A stretch of DNA of 64,000 nucleotides from Prochlorococcus sp. AG-402-N08 (GTDB lineage Bacteria; Cyanobacteriota; Cyanobacteriia; PCC-6307; Cyanobiaceae): assembly GCA_003216535.1 (NCBI GenBank), contig QCIS01000006.1, positions 49,394-113,393 on the forward strand, read 5' to 3'. The translations under genes were made by a program, and so were the position numbers. Positions 1-9,564 of the stretch are shown here, one piece after another; the first letter of the stretch is position 1; every line of letters begins with the position of its first letter. The notes beneath the pieces are model-generated. The model was not told the DNA's origin and searched no databases. It saw only the letters and a program-made list of their open reading frames with translations.

Positions 1-243
1 AGTTTAAATCAAAATAAGTTCCCTAATAATACAAATGAAATTATTTTGAGTTTCAATACTTCTCTTTATTCTTATCCTGAAATACATGCTAAGGAATTAT
101 TAGTTCTTGATGTGGGTACAAATTTATCAGTATTGCGTATTTGGAAAGTCAGCAAAAGTGAGAGTTGGGTTAGGGTTGAATTGGCTTCTAATAAATTTTT
201 AGATGATCCAAATAAGATATTAAAAGGATGGATAAAAATGTAA
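1..243 (+). CDS. Hypothetical protein, 3' part only (cut by left edge)
   Basis: The reading frame is open from base 1 to the TAA ending at 243, so this is the C-terminal part (about 80 residues) of a longer protein. A TTG at 46 could serve as a start, but the frame continues upstream without a stop, and I favour a truncated gene. The visible residues form a mixed alpha/beta pattern ending in GWIKM, with no membrane segment and no motif I recognise. It ends 3 bases before the first crcB, so it may be co-transcribed with the fluoride channel pair. Function unknown. Confidence 0.55.
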   Translation, partial: SLNQNKFPNNTNEIILSFNTSLYSYPEIHAKELLVLDVGTNLSVLRIWKVSKSESWVRVELASNKFLDDPNKILKGWIKM

Positions 244-246
244 ATT

Positions 247-618
247 TTGGATTTTAGTTCAATAGTTATACTTTTACTTGGTAGTACTTTTGGATTAATA
301 CTGAGAATATTTATACAAAATAATTTTAAAAAAAGTATTGGATTTAATATTAAAAATACATCAATAATAAATTTTTTATCATCTTTTTTTTTGGGAATTT
401 TAGTCGCATTAAATTTTATTAATAACGAAATATTATTATTATTTTATAGTGGTTTTTTAGGATGTTTTAGTACATTTTCTTCATTTATATATCAACTATT
501 TAACTTATTAAAAAAGAGAAAATTCATGAGGTTATTTTTCCATTATATCGAAGTAATAATTCTTTCTTTCTTTTTCTTTTATTTAGGATATTTTGTTATT
601 CAGTTTTTTTTAAAGTGA
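247..618 (+). CDS. crcB: CrcB/Fluc fluoride channel subunit 1
   Basis: Small membrane protein of 123 residues with four hydrophobic segments, the size and layout of the Fluc (CrcB) fluoride exporters that work as antiparallel dimers in the inner membrane. Visible family marks are the Arg near residue 20 (GLILRIF), Asn42 in the second segment before a small-residue/FFLG stretch, and the phenylalanine box GFLGCFSTFSSF at 69-80. The start is a TTG directly after the preceding stop; no ATG lies nearby. Its stop overlaps the GTG of a second crcB by 4 bases (GTGA), so the two are translationally coupled and probably form a heterodimer. The family is well supported; fluoride specificity is inferred from the family. 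Confidence 0.85.
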   Translation: MDFSSIVILLLGSTFGLILRIFIQNNFKKSIGFNIKNTSIINFLSSFFLGILVALNFINNEILLLFYSGFLGCFSTFSSFIYQLFNLLKKRKFMRLFFHYIEVIILSFFFFYLGYFVIQFFLK

Positions 619-944
619 AAATAAATAATTTTCTCTATATTCTTTTTGCTTCATACCTAGCTACTTTTTTAAGATTAACTATAAATAATAACTTTTTAAT
701 TTCAATAATCGGATCATTTTTAGTGGGTTTTTTTATCAATAAAAGATTAAGTTATTCAATTGAAAAAATTTTATTTTGTGGGTTTTTTTCATGCTTTACA
801 TCCTTTAGCGGATTTATATATTTTTTGTATAAAATTTTCAATCAAGGAGATTGGATAAAATTAATAATTTTTTTTAATTTAATAATTATCTTAAATTTAT
901 TGACAATGTTTATAGGGTTTTGGATAAGTAGAAAAATTACTTAG
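615..944 (+). CDS. crcB: CrcB/Fluc fluoride channel subunit 2
   Basis: Second CrcB-like membrane protein, 109 residues with four hydrophobic segments, starting at GTG 615 inside the stop of the first copy. The phenylalanine box is GFFSCFTSFSGF (56-67) and the second segment carries GSFLVGFF. The pore Asn that precedes this GSF motif in most Fluc proteins is Ser30 here, whereas copy 1 keeps it (Asn42). The tandem arrangement suggests an obligate heterodimer in which the two subunits have specialised. It ends 43 bases before mgtE. Confidence 0.85.
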   Translation: MKINNFLYILFASYLATFLRLTINNNFLISIIGSFLVGFFINKRLSYSIEKILFCGFFSCFTSFSGFIYFLYKIFNQGDWIKLIIFFNLIIILNLLTMFIGFWISRKIT

Positions 945-950
945 ATTTCA

Positions 951-956
951 TATAAT
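951..956 (+). promoter_or_regulatory. Candidate -10 element for mgtE
   Basis: A perfect TATAAT lies 31 bases before the mgtE ATG. No good -35 is visible at 16-18 bp spacing, which is common in AT-rich picocyanobacterial promoters. It suggests that mgtE has its own promoter separate from the crcB pair. Confidence 0.4.
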
Positions 957-987
957 GGTGTTGTTACTTTGATAAGGGATTATATTT

Positions 988-2394
988 ATGAAAGAAAATA
1001 ATCTTGAAAGAGTTACATCCTTATCTTCAGATTTAAGTACACGAGAAAATATTACTACTCAACTTGAGAAATTGCTCATCGCGGGAAATTATGATGAAGC
1101 CAAGTTACTATTAGAGCCTTCCCAACCTGTTGATATTGCAGATGCTATTGGAAGCCTTCCACTAATATTGCAGGCATTAGCATTTCGATTATTAAAGAAA
1201 AATGAAGCAATTGAAGTTTACGAACATTTAGATCCAGTAGTCCAGCAAACTTTATTAGAAAGACTTCGTTCAGGCGAAGTTTTAGAAATCGTTGAAAAAA
1301 TGTCTCCTGATGATAGGGTTCAACTCTTTGATGAATTACCCGCAAAAGTTGTACGAAAATTTTTGTCTGCCCTTAGCCCTGGTGAAAGGAAAGTAACAGC
1401 TGAATTACTTGGTTATGAGCCTGAAACTGCTGGAAGATTAATGACAACTGAATTTATAGACCTTAAAGAAATGCAAACAGCAGCTGAGGCTCTTACTTTA
1501 GTCAGAAAAAGAGCCCCATTTACTGAAACTATCTATAGCTTATATGTTACAGATAAAGAAAGGCATTTAACTGGTATTCTTTCTTTAAGAGATCTTGTAA
1601 CTGCTGATCCTTCTAAGCCAATTGGCGATGTAATGACAAGAGATGTAGTTAATATATCTACTAACACTAATCAAGAAGAGGTTGCCAGAGCAATACAAAG
1701 ATATGATTTTTTAGCTCTCCCAGTCGTTGATAAAGAACAACGACTGGTTGGTATAGTAACTGTCGATGATTTAATTGATGTAATAGAACAAGAAGCAACG
1801 AGAGATATTTATGCAGCGGGCGCAGTACAACCTGGAGATGAGGATGATTATTTCCAAAGTAGTTTGTTTACGATTGCTCGAAGAAGAATTTTATGGTTAT
1901 TAATTTTGGTTTTGGCAAATGGTTTAACGACGAAAGTTATAGCTATGAATGATCAAATATTAAAAGAAATAGTTTTATTAGCTGCATTTATTCCACTACT
2001 TATAGGTACCGGGGGAAACGTTGGCGCTCAAAGTTCAACGGTTGTCATTAGGGGGCTAAGCACTCAAAAATTGAAGTCTCTTGGTGCAATTAAGGCAGTT
2101 GTCAAGGAGGCAATAACAGGCGCTCTTTTGGGTATTTTAATGATGCTTGTAGTATTTCCCTTCGCTTGGTGGCAAGGAGAAGGGCCTTTAATCGCCTCTG
2201 CGGTGGGAATAAGTTTAATATCGATAACAACTTTAGCTGCTACAACAGGAGCGATACTCCCTTTGTTGTTTGACAGAATGAAATTAGATCCAGCTTTAAT
2301 GTCTTCTCCTTTCATTACAACTGTGACTGATATTGCTGGTGTATTTATTTATCTCAGTACTGCAAAATGGCTATTAAGCTCTTCATTAGTCTAA
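988..2394 (+). CDS. mgtE: MgtE-family magnesium channel/transporter
   Basis: 468-residue Mg2+ channel of the inner membrane. The layout is complete: an N-terminal helical MgtE_N domain (about 20-145), two CBS domains (about 150-270, with VMTRDV and ALPVVDKEQ), a plug helix, and a five-helix pore domain (about 300-465). The selectivity region shows TGGNVGAQSS (341-350), and TDIAGVFIY near the end holds the conserved Asp of the pore. In this family the N and CBS domains sense cytosolic Mg2+ and close the pore. The leader is only 43 bases, too short for an M-box riboswitch. Magnesium supply matters for chlorophyll and ribosomes; nothing is truncated. Confidence 0.93.
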   Translation: MKENNLERVTSLSSDLSTRENITTQLEKLLIAGNYDEAKLLLEPSQPVDIADAIGSLPLILQALAFRLLKKNEAIEVYEHLDPVVQQTLLERLRSGEVLEIVEKMSPDDRVQLFDELPAKVVRKFLSALSPGERKVTAELLGYEPETAGRLMTTEFIDLKEMQTAAEALTLVRKRAPFTETIYSLYVTDKERHLTGILSLRDLVTADPSKPIGDVMTRDVVNISTNTNQEEVARAIQRYDFLALPVVDKEQRLVGIVTVDDLIDVIEQEATRDIYAAGAVQPGDEDDYFQSSLFTIARRRILWLLILVLANGLTTKVIAMNDQILKEIVLLAAFIPLLIGTGGNVGAQSSTVVIRGLSTQKLKSLGAIKAVVKEAITGALLGILMMLVVFPFAWWQGEGPLIASAVGISLISITTLAATTGAILPLLFDRMKLDPALMSSPFITTVTDIAGVFIYLSTAKWLLSSSLV

Positions 2395-2461
2395 ATTAAC
2401 TAGGTATTTATTCTCATTTTTGTAAAAATGTGGATTTTTTTGTTTAACTTTACATTTCTTA

Positions 2462-3496
2462 ATGGTATTGTTTACAAAACATCATTTAACTTTCATGTCT
2501 TCTGAAACAATAAGCGAAAATAAATTAGCGTCCATCGCGAGTATAAAAGTTAGTAATGATGTCGATCTTGTTCGATCATACCTAAGGGATATAGGAAGGG
2601 TTCCATTACTATCGCATGAGCAAGAAATTACTCTAGGTCGACAAGTTCAAGAGTACATGGAAGTTGAAAGAACAGAATTAGAAATTATTGAATTAACAGG
2701 AGATAAGCCTAGTATTGATGAATTATCGATCAAATTAAATTTATCTAGCTCCATAATAAAAAAAAGGTTGAGAGCTGGACAGAGAGCTAAAGAAAGAATG
2801 GTCGCAGCAAATTTAAGGTTGGTAGTAAGCGTTGCAAAAAAATATACAAAAAGAAATATGGAACTCTTAGATTTAATCCAGGAGGGAACTATAGGATTGG
2901 TCCGAGGAGTTGAAAAATTTGACCCAGCTAGAGGTTACAAGTTTTCAACATATGCATATTGGTGGATTAGACAAGGAATTACAAGAGCGATAGCTGAAAA
3001 AAGCCGGGCTATAAGGCTACCAATTCATATAACTGAAATGTTGAATAAGTTAAAAAAAGGTCAAAGAGAGCTTAGCCAAGAAATGTCTAGAACTCCAACT
3101 GTAAGTGAACTCGCAAAATACGTAGAGCTACCTGAAGATGACGTTAAAGATTTGATGTGCAAAGCTGGGCAGCCAGTTAGTCTTGAAACCAAAGTTGGTG
3201 ATGGTGAAGATACTGTTTTATTAGATTTACTTGCAGGTGGCGAGGATTTGCCAGACGAACAAATAGAGATGGATTGTATGAGAGGTGATTTGCATTCTCT
3301 TTTACATCAATTGCCTGATCTGCAATGTAGAGTTTTAAGAATGAGATACGGAATGGATGGTGATGAGCCAATGTCCCTTACAGGTATAGGGAGGGTGTTA
3401 GGGATAAGTAGAGATCGAGTAAGAAACCTAGAAAGAGATGGATTAAGAGGTTTGAGAAGACTTAGTGATAATGTAGAAGCTTATTTTGTTTCTTGA
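2462..3496 (+). CDS. RpoD/SigA-family sigma-70 factor (group 2 type)
   Basis: RNA polymerase sigma factor of 344 residues (333 if translation starts at the ATG at 2495, MSSETISENK, which looks more natural). Region 1.2 (YLRDIGRVPLLS), region 2 (RLVVSVAKKY, DLIQEGTIGL, KFSTYAYWWIRQ), region 3 and the region 4 helix-turn-helix (GISRDRVRNLERDGL) are all present. The large region 1.1 of a primary SigA is missing, so I place it among group 2 alternative factors that read SigA-like promoters under stress or light change. Its 3' end overlaps the convergent hydrolase gene by 16 bases. I cannot tell which sig paralogue it is. Confidence 0.88.
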   Translation: MVLFTKHHLTFMSSETISENKLASIASIKVSNDVDLVRSYLRDIGRVPLLSHEQEITLGRQVQEYMEVERTELEIIELTGDKPSIDELSIKLNLSSSIIKKRLRAGQRAKERMVAANLRLVVSVAKKYTKRNMELLDLIQEGTIGLVRGVEKFDPARGYKFSTYAYWWIRQGITRAIAEKSRAIRLPIHITEMLNKLKKGQRELSQEMSRTPTVSELAKYVELPEDDVKDLMCKAGQPVSLETKVGDGEDTVLLDLLAGGEDLPDEQIEMDCMRGDLHSLLHQLPDLQCRVLRMRYGMDGDEPMSLTGIGRVLGISRDRVRNLERDGLRGLRRLSDNVEAYFVS

Positions 3497-4395
3497 ATAA
3501 ACTCATTTATAAACTTATTTGTTTCTTCAGGTTCTTCATCATGAGGACAGTGACCAGCTCCATTAATAATATCTAATCTTTTAATATTCCTGAATTGTTT
3601 CTTCCACTCTTTTGCTTCATTTAAAGATTCCCAGGGATCTTTCTGACCCCAAATCAATTGGATTGGAGCATTAACTTTATTGAAAAGGTCAGTAGCAAGA
3701 TAGTCATCAAATAAGTTAATAAAACCTCGAAATGCTTCTTTAGAATTTTTCCTTTGAGAGGGTTGATAAAGTATTTCAATCAATTCTTTATCGATATTTT
3801 TTCCTGAAGGGTAAGCTTGTTTAAGTATTTTCTTTATAACTTTTGGATTGGCAGCTCTTGTAAAAAGTGTATTACTAATTACTCTTTGTCTGACAATAGT
3901 TTTAAGGACGGGTCTCATTAGATTCATTAAGATATCACTTTTTCTTAAACGTTTATCATCCATAGTTCTTTGTGCACAATCAATCAAAATGACGCCTTTG
4001 CAATTATCTTTGAGGATTTCAGCAGCTTTCAATGCAATAACACCACCAATTGAATTGCCTACCAAGTAAACAGGAGATTTTATTACCTCTTCACAAAATG
4101 TTGATATTTGATTACTCCATAAATCAAATGAATATTGAACTGAGTTTTCTTTATCAGGTTCGTAATTCAATAAAGCACTAGGCTGACTGCTCTCTCCGAA
4201 TCCTAGTAAGTCTATTGAATAACAATTAGAAAATTTACCTAGAAAATCTTGATTATGTCTCCAGTGGTTTTTTGATGCGCCAAATCCATGAACTAACAAA
4301 ATTTTAATATTTTTTTCAGAAGTAGATTCTTTTGATAAAGACCAAGAAATTTCCCAATTTTTCCACTTCCAAGTTTCAGATTGATTTAAAGACAC
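3481..4395 (-). CDS. Alpha/beta-fold hydrolase (paralogue of the gene at 31950)
   Basis: 304-residue alpha/beta hydrolase. The oxyanion region HGFGASKNHW, the nucleophile elbow GNSIGG (Ser), the Asp in WGQKDPW and the His in GAGHCPHDEEPE form a complete Ser-Asp-His triad. The closest relative in the window is the hydrolase at 31950, which shares HGFGAS, LLGFG and GHCPHDE. Both belong to the broad group that includes pheophytinase- and chlorophyll-dephytylase-like enzymes, but the substrate cannot be read from the sequence. There is no signal peptide, so it is probably cytosolic or peripheral. Its tail overlaps the sigma factor gene. Confidence 0.85.
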   Translation of the reverse strand: MSLNQSETWKWKNWEISWSLSKESTSEKNIKILLVHGFGASKNHWRHNQDFLGKFSNCYSIDLLGFGESSQPSALLNYEPDKENSVQYSFDLWSNQISTFCEEVIKSPVYLVGNSIGGVIALKAAEILKDNCKGVILIDCAQRTMDDKRLRKSDILMNLMRPVLKTIVRQRVISNTLFTRAANPKVIKKILKQAYPSGKNIDKELIEILYQPSQRKNSKEAFRGFINLFDDYLATDLFNKVNAPIQLIWGQKDPWESLNEAKEWKKQFRNIKRLDIINGAGHCPHDEEPEETNKFINEFIQETK

Positions 4396-4484
4396 TATAA
4401 ATATTCTTTTAATTAAACTTTAATTCAAAAAAAAATTATTCGTTTTTAATAAATTATTCTTAGTTAAGAAAAAGTGTTCATTTT

Positions 4485-5483
4485 ATGAAAAAGAAAAAGG
4501 TCATATGTATTGGAGAGGCTTTAATAGACAGAATCAGAGATAAGTCAAATCAAGGATTTACAGATTTTTTGGGTGGTGCGCCGGCGAATGTTGCTTGTGC
4601 ATTAAGAAAATTAAAAATAGATTCAACATTTATAGGAAGTTTGGGTAGTGATGATTATGGAAAAAAATTTATTAAGCAATTTAATGAATTGGGCGTTAAT
4701 TTAAATTTCTTGCAATTAGATAATAATTCATCTACGCGCGTGGTTAATGTAGAAAGAGATCAATTTGGAGATCGTTTTTTTTCAGGATTTGAAGCAAGTT
4801 CCAACTCAGGCTTTGCTGACGAAGCTTTAAGTATGAAATTAATCAAAAAAGAAATTTTAAATTTGGAGAAATCTTTTCAAGAAACAAAATATTTGGTTAT
4901 GGGAACGATTTTATTATCATCTCCAATATCATCAGAGACTACTTTTTTTCTTCTTGAACAGGCTAAAAAATTTGAAGTCAAAATAATTATTGATTTGAAT
5001 TGGAGAGAGGTCTTTTGGGACCATTCAAGTTTTTCATCAGAAATTAGTAAAGCCGCGAGAGTTAATTTAATTAAGAAATTTTTAAATCATGCAAATGTTT
5101 TAAAACTTGCCAAGGAAGAAGCAACTTTATTTTTTGAGGATGAAAATCCCTTGCTAATATCTCAAAAATTGTCTAATAGACCAGATGTAATAATAACTGA
5201 TGGAAAAAATCCCGTTGCATGGTACATCAATGGATTGCAGGGAATTACAGGAACTCCTACTTCACAAAAAATTGTTGATACAACTGGCGCAGGTGATGCT
5301 TTTCTAGCTGGCTTAATTTCAAAATTAATTTCTTCTGGCTATCCTTCAAATGAATTAGAGATAGAAGATTGCATTAAGTTCGCAGGTGTTTGTGGATTAT
5401 TAACTTGTCTTGGTGAAGGCGCCATTGAGCAACAGCCATATTATGAGAAGGTTAATAAATTTTTCGGATCTCTTATTTCGTAG
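4485..5483 (+). CDS. PfkB-family sugar kinase (fructokinase-like)
   Basis: 332-residue ribokinase/PfkB kinase, phosphorylating a sugar with ATP in the cytosol. Signature 1 is GGAPANVACALRKL near residue 31; signature 2 is DTTGAGDAFLAGL near residue 265, with the catalytic Asp in GAGD. GEALIDRI at the start and the GG-PAN motif resemble bacterial fructokinases, which would link it to sucrose or fructose use, but the substrate is inferred. The last 43 bases overlap the convergent tsaE gene. Confidence 0.85.
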   Translation: MKKKKVICIGEALIDRIRDKSNQGFTDFLGGAPANVACALRKLKIDSTFIGSLGSDDYGKKFIKQFNELGVNLNFLQLDNNSSTRVVNVERDQFGDRFFSGFEASSNSGFADEALSMKLIKKEILNLEKSFQETKYLVMGTILLSSPISSETTFFLLEQAKKFEVKIIIDLNWREVFWDHSSFSSEISKAARVNLIKKFLNHANVLKLAKEEATLFFEDENPLLISQKLSNRPDVIITDGKNPVAWYINGLQGITGTPTSQKIVDTTGAGDAFLAGLISKLISSGYPSNELEIEDCIKFAGVCGLLTCLGEGAIEQQPYYEKVNKFFGSLIS

Positions 5484-5878
5484 TGTCTTCCATAATTTTT
5501 TGCATAACTAATTTCTATTTTCCAGAAATTATCAATATCTGGTTCTATTAATTCTGGCCATTCAATAACTAAAATAGCTCCTCTTTGTATTGCCTCTTCT
5601 TCTTCTGAAAAAAAAACTTCTTTTGCTAAAGAAACATTTTCTAACCTGTACAAATCAAGATGAATTAGTGGAATTTTTCCGGAGTTATAGTGATGCGATA
5701 AAGCAAATGTAGGGCTTGTAATGTCCTCAGAGATTGATAAGCCTTTAGCGATCCCTTGAACAAATGAAGTTTTCCCAGCCCCAATTGGACCCTGTAATAA
5801 TACAATTGATTGAGGATTTAATTTGTGTGAGATTTTTTTTCCTAAATTTAAAGTCTCTTTTAAATTCTCAACAAACAC
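5441..5878 (-). CDS. tsaE: tRNA t6A biosynthesis ATPase TsaE
   Basis: 145-residue P-loop ATPase (YjeE family) that works with TsaB and TsaD to make threonylcarbamoyl-adenosine at position 37 of ANN-reading tRNAs. Walker A is GPIGAGKTS; also visible are the family marks SPTFALSHHY, HLDLYRL and VIEWPE. The length is normal. The C-terminal end overlaps pfkB on the other strand by 43 bases, the longest convergent overlap in the window. Confidence 0.92.
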   Translation of the reverse strand: MFVENLKETLNLGKKISHKLNPQSIVLLQGPIGAGKTSFVQGIAKGLSISEDITSPTFALSHHYNSGKIPLIHLDLYRLENVSLAKEVFFSEEEEAIQRGAILVIEWPELIEPDIDNFWKIEISYAKNYGRHYEIRDPKNLLTFS

Positions 5879-5930
5879 AAAAATTAAACAAAAATCATTT
5901 ATAGTTTAATAGAAAAAGTATTTACTAGAA

Positions 5931-7349
5931 ATGGTTATCGCAAATTCAGTTAAGACCTCTACACCAAATTACATAATTGCTGATATCTCTTTATCAGATT
6001 TTGGTCGTAAAGAAATTAAAATTGCCGAAACGGAAATGCCTGGATTAATGGCACTTAGAGATAAATTTCAATATGATAAGCCACTAAAAGGTGCAAAAAT
6101 AGCTGGAAGTCTACATATGACTATCCAGACAGCAGTCTTAATAGAAACTCTTGTCGATCTAGGTGCAGAAGTGAAATGGGCTTCATGCAATATTTTTTCA
6201 ACTCAAGATCATGCGGCTGCAGCTATCGCAAATCAAGGAATTTCTGTATATGCAAAAAAAGGTGAGACTCTTGATGAATATTGGCAATATACCCACAATA
6301 TCCTTGATTGGGGTTCAGACTCTCCAAATATGATTCTTGATGATGGGGGAGATGCAACTGGCTTATTGATACTCGGTAGTAAAGCAGAAAAAGATTTATC
6401 TGTTTTAGATAGTCCTGGTAATGAAGAAGAAATTGCTTTATTCAATTCTATTAAGTCTAAGTTGGAAAATGATAGTGAATTCTATTCTAGAATTAAGAGT
6501 AATATCATAGGTGTCACTGAAGAAACTACAACGGGAGTTGCAAGGCTGTATCAACTGCAAAAGCAAAATGCTTTACCTTTCCCTGCTATCAACGTTAATG
6601 ATTCAGTAACTAAGAGCAAATTTGATAATTTATATGGCTGCAGAGAATCTCTAGTTGACAGCATAAAGCGTGCCACTGATGTAATGATTGCTGGGAAGGT
6701 TGCTTTAGTAATGGGTTTTGGAGATGTAGGTAAAGGTTCAGCCCAGTCCCTAAGAGGACTTGGTGCAATTGTCAAAGTTGCTGAAGTTGATCCAATTTGT
6801 GCTCTACAAGCGGCAATGGAAGGTTTTAGCGTTGTTACATTAGACGATGTTGTAGAAGATATAGATATATTTGTTACAGCAACTGGGAACTATCAGGTAA
6901 TAACAAACGAAAATCTTGTCAAGATGAAAGATGAAGCCATAGTCTGTAATATCGGCCATTTCGATAATGAAATTGATGTGGCTTCATTAAAAGATTATCC
7001 ATGGGAAAATATTAAGCCGCAGGTTGATCACATAACATTACCGAGTGGCAATAAAATAATCCTTTTAGCTGAAGGTAGATTGGTTAACTTAGGTTGTGCC
7101 ACTGGCCATCCAAGTTTTGTTATGAGTAATTCTTTTACTAATCAAGTACTAGCACAAATTGAACTTTTCAATAAGTCAGAAAAATATGCTAAAGAGGTTT
7201 ATGTTTTGCCAAAACATTTAGATGAAATGGTAGCTAGATTACATCTTGATAAAATTGGTGCAAAATTAACAAAATTAACAAAGGAACAAGCTGATTATAT
7301 TAATGTCTCTGTTGAAGGACCTTATAAACCCGAGCTTTATAGATACTAA
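5931..7349 (+). CDS. ahcY: Adenosylhomocysteinase
   Basis: 472-residue NAD-dependent S-adenosyl-homocysteine hydrolase, splitting SAH to adenosine and homocysteine in the methyl cycle. The NAD-binding glycine motif [10 protein letters not shown] is near residue 265, the catalytic region contains HMTIQT and [20 protein letters not shown] follows, and the family's C-terminal Lys/Tyr tail appears as YKPELYRY. Complete, with no anomalies. Only 52 bases separate it from tsaE, which is divergent from it. The DedA gene begins two bases after its stop. Confidence 0.96.
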   Translation: MVIANSVKTSTPNYIIADISLSDFGRKEIKIAETEMPGLMALRDKFQYDKPLKGAKIAGSLHMTIQTAVLIETLVDLGAEVKWASCNIFSTQDHAAAAIANQGISVYAKKGETLDEYWQYTHNILDWGSDSPNMILDDGGDATGLLILGSKAEKDLSVLDSPGNEEEIALFNSIKSKLENDSEFYSRIKSNIIGVTEETTTGVARLYQLQKQNALPFPAINVNDSVTKSKFDNLYGCRESLVDSIKRATDVMIAGKVALVMGFGDVGKGSAQSLRGLGAIVKVAEVDPICALQAAMEGFSVVTLDDVVEDIDIFVTATGNYQVITNENLVKMKDEAIVCNIGHFDNEIDVASLKDYPWENIKPQVDHITLPSGNKIILLAEGRLVNLGCATGHPSFVMSNSFTNQVLAQIELFNKSEKYAKEVYVLPKHLDEMVARLHLDKIGAKLTKLTKEQADYINVSVEGPYKPELYRY

Positions 7350-7351
7350 GT

Positions 7352-8011
7352 GTGAGTTTAATTTTTGTAAATTTTCTTACTTCAATTCCCGACTATATCA
7401 GTTTGGCTGTTGAGAAGAATTCAACAATTGCATACCTCACTATTTGTTTGGCTATGTTTTTAGAGAACATAATACCTCCAATTCCTTCGGAAATAATAAT
7501 GCCATTGGGAGGGTTTTTCGTTTATCAACAAAAACTAAATTTCTATATTTTAGTTTTTTGGGGATTACTTGGAACTATATTAGGATCATTGCCTTGGTAT
7601 TATTTAGGTAGATTAGTAAATGAAAAAAGACTTTCAAATTTTCTAGATAAAAAAGGAAAATATCTGGGTATTTCTTCTAATGATTTAAGTAAAAGTAAAA
7701 GGTGGTTTGATAAATACGGGGTTTCTTTAGTTTTTTGGGGCCGATTAGTACCAGGTATAAGAACTTTAATTTCAGTTCCCGCTGGCATAGAACTTATGCC
7801 ATTAAGAAAATTTTTGATTTGGACTACATTTGGGAGCTTGGTATGGGTAGTACTTCTCACTTATGCAGGTTATTTATTTGGTGAAAATTATCCAATCATT
7901 GAAACTTACTCAGATCAAATCAAATATTTTGTAAAGCCAATTTTATTTTTAATTTTTTTATATTTATTTATAAGAATATTTATTAGATTTTTAAAAAAAA
8001 ATAGAGTTTAA
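7352..8011 (+). CDS. DedA-family membrane protein
   Basis: 219-residue inner-membrane protein of the DedA/SNARE-associated family. It has four to five hydrophobic segments, the motif PPIPSEIIMPLGG near residue 42 and the hallmark WGRLVPGIRTL with SVPAG after it (about 128-145). Family members are thought to move lipid carriers or phospholipids across the membrane and to support envelope stability. The GTG start at 7352 follows the ahcY stop by 2 bases, so it is probably in the same transcript. It overlaps the convergent ssb by 4 bases. Confidence 0.87.
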   Translation: MSLIFVNFLTSIPDYISLAVEKNSTIAYLTICLAMFLENIIPPIPSEIIMPLGGFFVYQQKLNFYILVFWGLLGTILGSLPWYYLGRLVNEKRLSNFLDKKGKYLGISSNDLSKSKRWFDKYGVSLVFWGRLVPGIRTLISVPAGIELMPLRKFLIWTTFGSLVWVVLLTYAGYLFGENYPIIETYSDQIKYFVKPILFLIFLYLFIRIFIRFLKKNRV

Positions 8012-8376
8012 AAAGGGATTTCACTAGAGTTACTACTAGAATATTGGTTATTATCAGAGTCTTTTCGAGAGCCTAGTAAGTTTAATCTATCTACCCTAAC
8101 AACTGGTTTATATCTATCTTCGCCAGTATTTTTATCTTTCCAACTATCAATTTTAAAGCTTCCTGTTATTCCAATTAAAGATCCTTTCTTAACGTAATCT
8201 GCGGCTATTTGTGCTTGCTTACCCCATATCTCTAAATTAAACCAGTCTGGTTCTTCATCTCTGCTTCTTCTGTTAACTGCAAGTGTGAAATTTGCTACGA
8301 TACTGCCAGATTCAAAATATCTGACATCTGGTTCTCTTCCTGCTCTGCCAACGAGGTTAATAGTGTTAATTTCCAT
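8008..8376 (-). CDS. ssb: Single-stranded DNA-binding protein
   Basis: 122-residue SSB with an N-terminal OB fold (NTINLVGRAGREPDVRY, WFNLEIWGKQA, GSLIGITGSF) and a short Ser/Asn-rich C-terminal linker. The tail ends SSEIPF; the usual acidic tip that recruits repair partners (Asp-Asp-Asp-Ile-Pro-Phe in E. coli) keeps the I-P-F end but has only one acidic residue. It is shorter than most bacterial SSBs (about 170). Divergent from mreB, with 131 bases between them. Confidence 0.92.
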   Translation of the reverse strand: MEINTINLVGRAGREPDVRYFESGSIVANFTLAVNRRSRDEEPDWFNLEIWGKQAQIAADYVKKGSLIGITGSFKIDSWKDKNTGEDRYKPVVRVDRLNLLGSRKDSDNNQYSSSNSSEIPF

Positions 8377-8507
8377 GATTTTTTTTTCTAATACTACTCA
8401 AATTTATAGATTCTGCTCAAAGTTTTGCGTGCTATTCATAACTAAACGACAGAATTCTGAGAGCTTACTAAAAAATAGATATATTATTTATAAAAAGAAT
8501 TCTTATT

Positions 8508-9560
8508 GTGATTTTTAACAGATTTAAATTTTCTAGAGATATTGGCATAGATTTGGGAACAGCCAATACTCTAATACACGTATCAGGGAAGGGCGTTGTT
8601 TTACAAGAGCCTTCTGTGGTAGCTATGGATTTAGAAGAAGGCATTCCATTAGCTGTTGGTAAAGAAGCAAAGTTAATGCTTGGAAGGACCCCTGGCAATA
8701 TAAGGGCCGTAAGACCATTAAGGGATGGGGTTATTGCAGATTTTGATGCCGCAGAACAAATGATAAAAACATTTATTCAAAAATGTAACGAAGGCAAGGG
8801 GATAGTAGCCCCAAGAATAGTGATTGGTATCCCAAGTGGAGTTACTAGTGTTGAGCGAAGAGCAGTAAGAGAAGCTGGATTAGCCGGAGCTAGAGAAGTT
8901 CACTTAATCGATGAACCCGTTGCAGCAGCAATAGGAGCATCATTACCAGTAACTGAGCCAATTGGAACTATGATTGTCGATATTGGTGGAGGTACTACTG
9001 AAGTTGCAGTATTAAGTTTAGGTGGAACTGTATTGAGTGAATCTGTTCGAATAGCTGGCGATGAAATAAATGAGTCAATTGCGCTATATCTTAAAAAGGT
9101 TCACAACTTAGTTGTTGGAGAGAGAACCGCAGAAGATATCAAAATTAAAATTGGATCTGCATTTCCAGATGATGATTTTGATAAAACTACTTTGGAGGTT
9201 AGAGGTTTACATCTTTTATCTGGTCTACCTAGGTCAGTCACTTTGACATCAGGAGAAGTCAGGGAAGCCATGGCTGAAACTCTTAGCAAAATAGTGGAAG
9301 CTGTGAAAAGAACTTTAGAGCGAACCCCCCCTGAACTGGCTGCAGACATTGTTGATAGGGGTATTATGCTTGCAGGAGGTGGAGCTTTAGTGAGAGGTAT
9401 TAATGATTTATTAAGCGATGAAACAGGAATTTTTACCCATATAGCAGAAAATCCACTTCTTTGCGTAGTGAATGGTTGTGGAGAGGTTTTGGATGATTTT
9501 AAAAAACTGAAAAGAGTTGTTGACACTCCAGAATTTATAAGAAATGCCATAAGAGATTAA
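8508..9560 (+). CDS. mreB: Rod-shape protein MreB (actin-like)
   Basis: 350-residue bacterial actin that forms membrane-associated filaments steering peptidoglycan synthesis. The ATP-binding motifs are intact: phosphate 1 [13 protein letters not shown] near residue 12, phosphate 2 [11 protein letters not shown] near 158, adenosine motif [11 protein letters not shown] near 285. The start is a GTG ([11 protein letters not shown]); an N-terminal hydrophobic/basic stretch could aid membrane contact. First gene of mreBCD, 4 bases before mreC. Confidence 0.96.
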   Translation: MIFNRFKFSRDIGIDLGTANTLIHVSGKGVVLQEPSVVAMDLEEGIPLAVGKEAKLMLGRTPGNIRAVRPLRDGVIADFDAAEQMIKTFIQKCNEGKGIVAPRIVIGIPSGVTSVERRAVREAGLAGAREVHLIDEPVAAAIGASLPVTEPIGTMIVDIGGGTTEVAVLSLGGTVLSESVRIAGDEINESIALYLKKVHNLVVGERTAEDIKIKIGSAFPDDDFDKTTLEVRGLHLLSGLPRSVTLTSGEVREAMAETLSKIVEAVKRTLERTPPELAADIVDRGIMLAGGGALVRGINDLLSDETGIFTHIAENPLLCVVNGCGEVLDDFKKLKRVVDTPEFIRNAIRD

Positions 9561-9564
9561 TATT

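Noticed and set aside
945..987. M-box riboswitch for mgtE
   Set aside because: Only 43 bases separate it from the preceding gene and no conserved M-box sequence is present.
9101..9550. 149-codon minus-strand frame
   Set aside because: It lies entirely antisense to mreB, whose motifs are complete; the long antisense frame is a by-product of its codon pattern.
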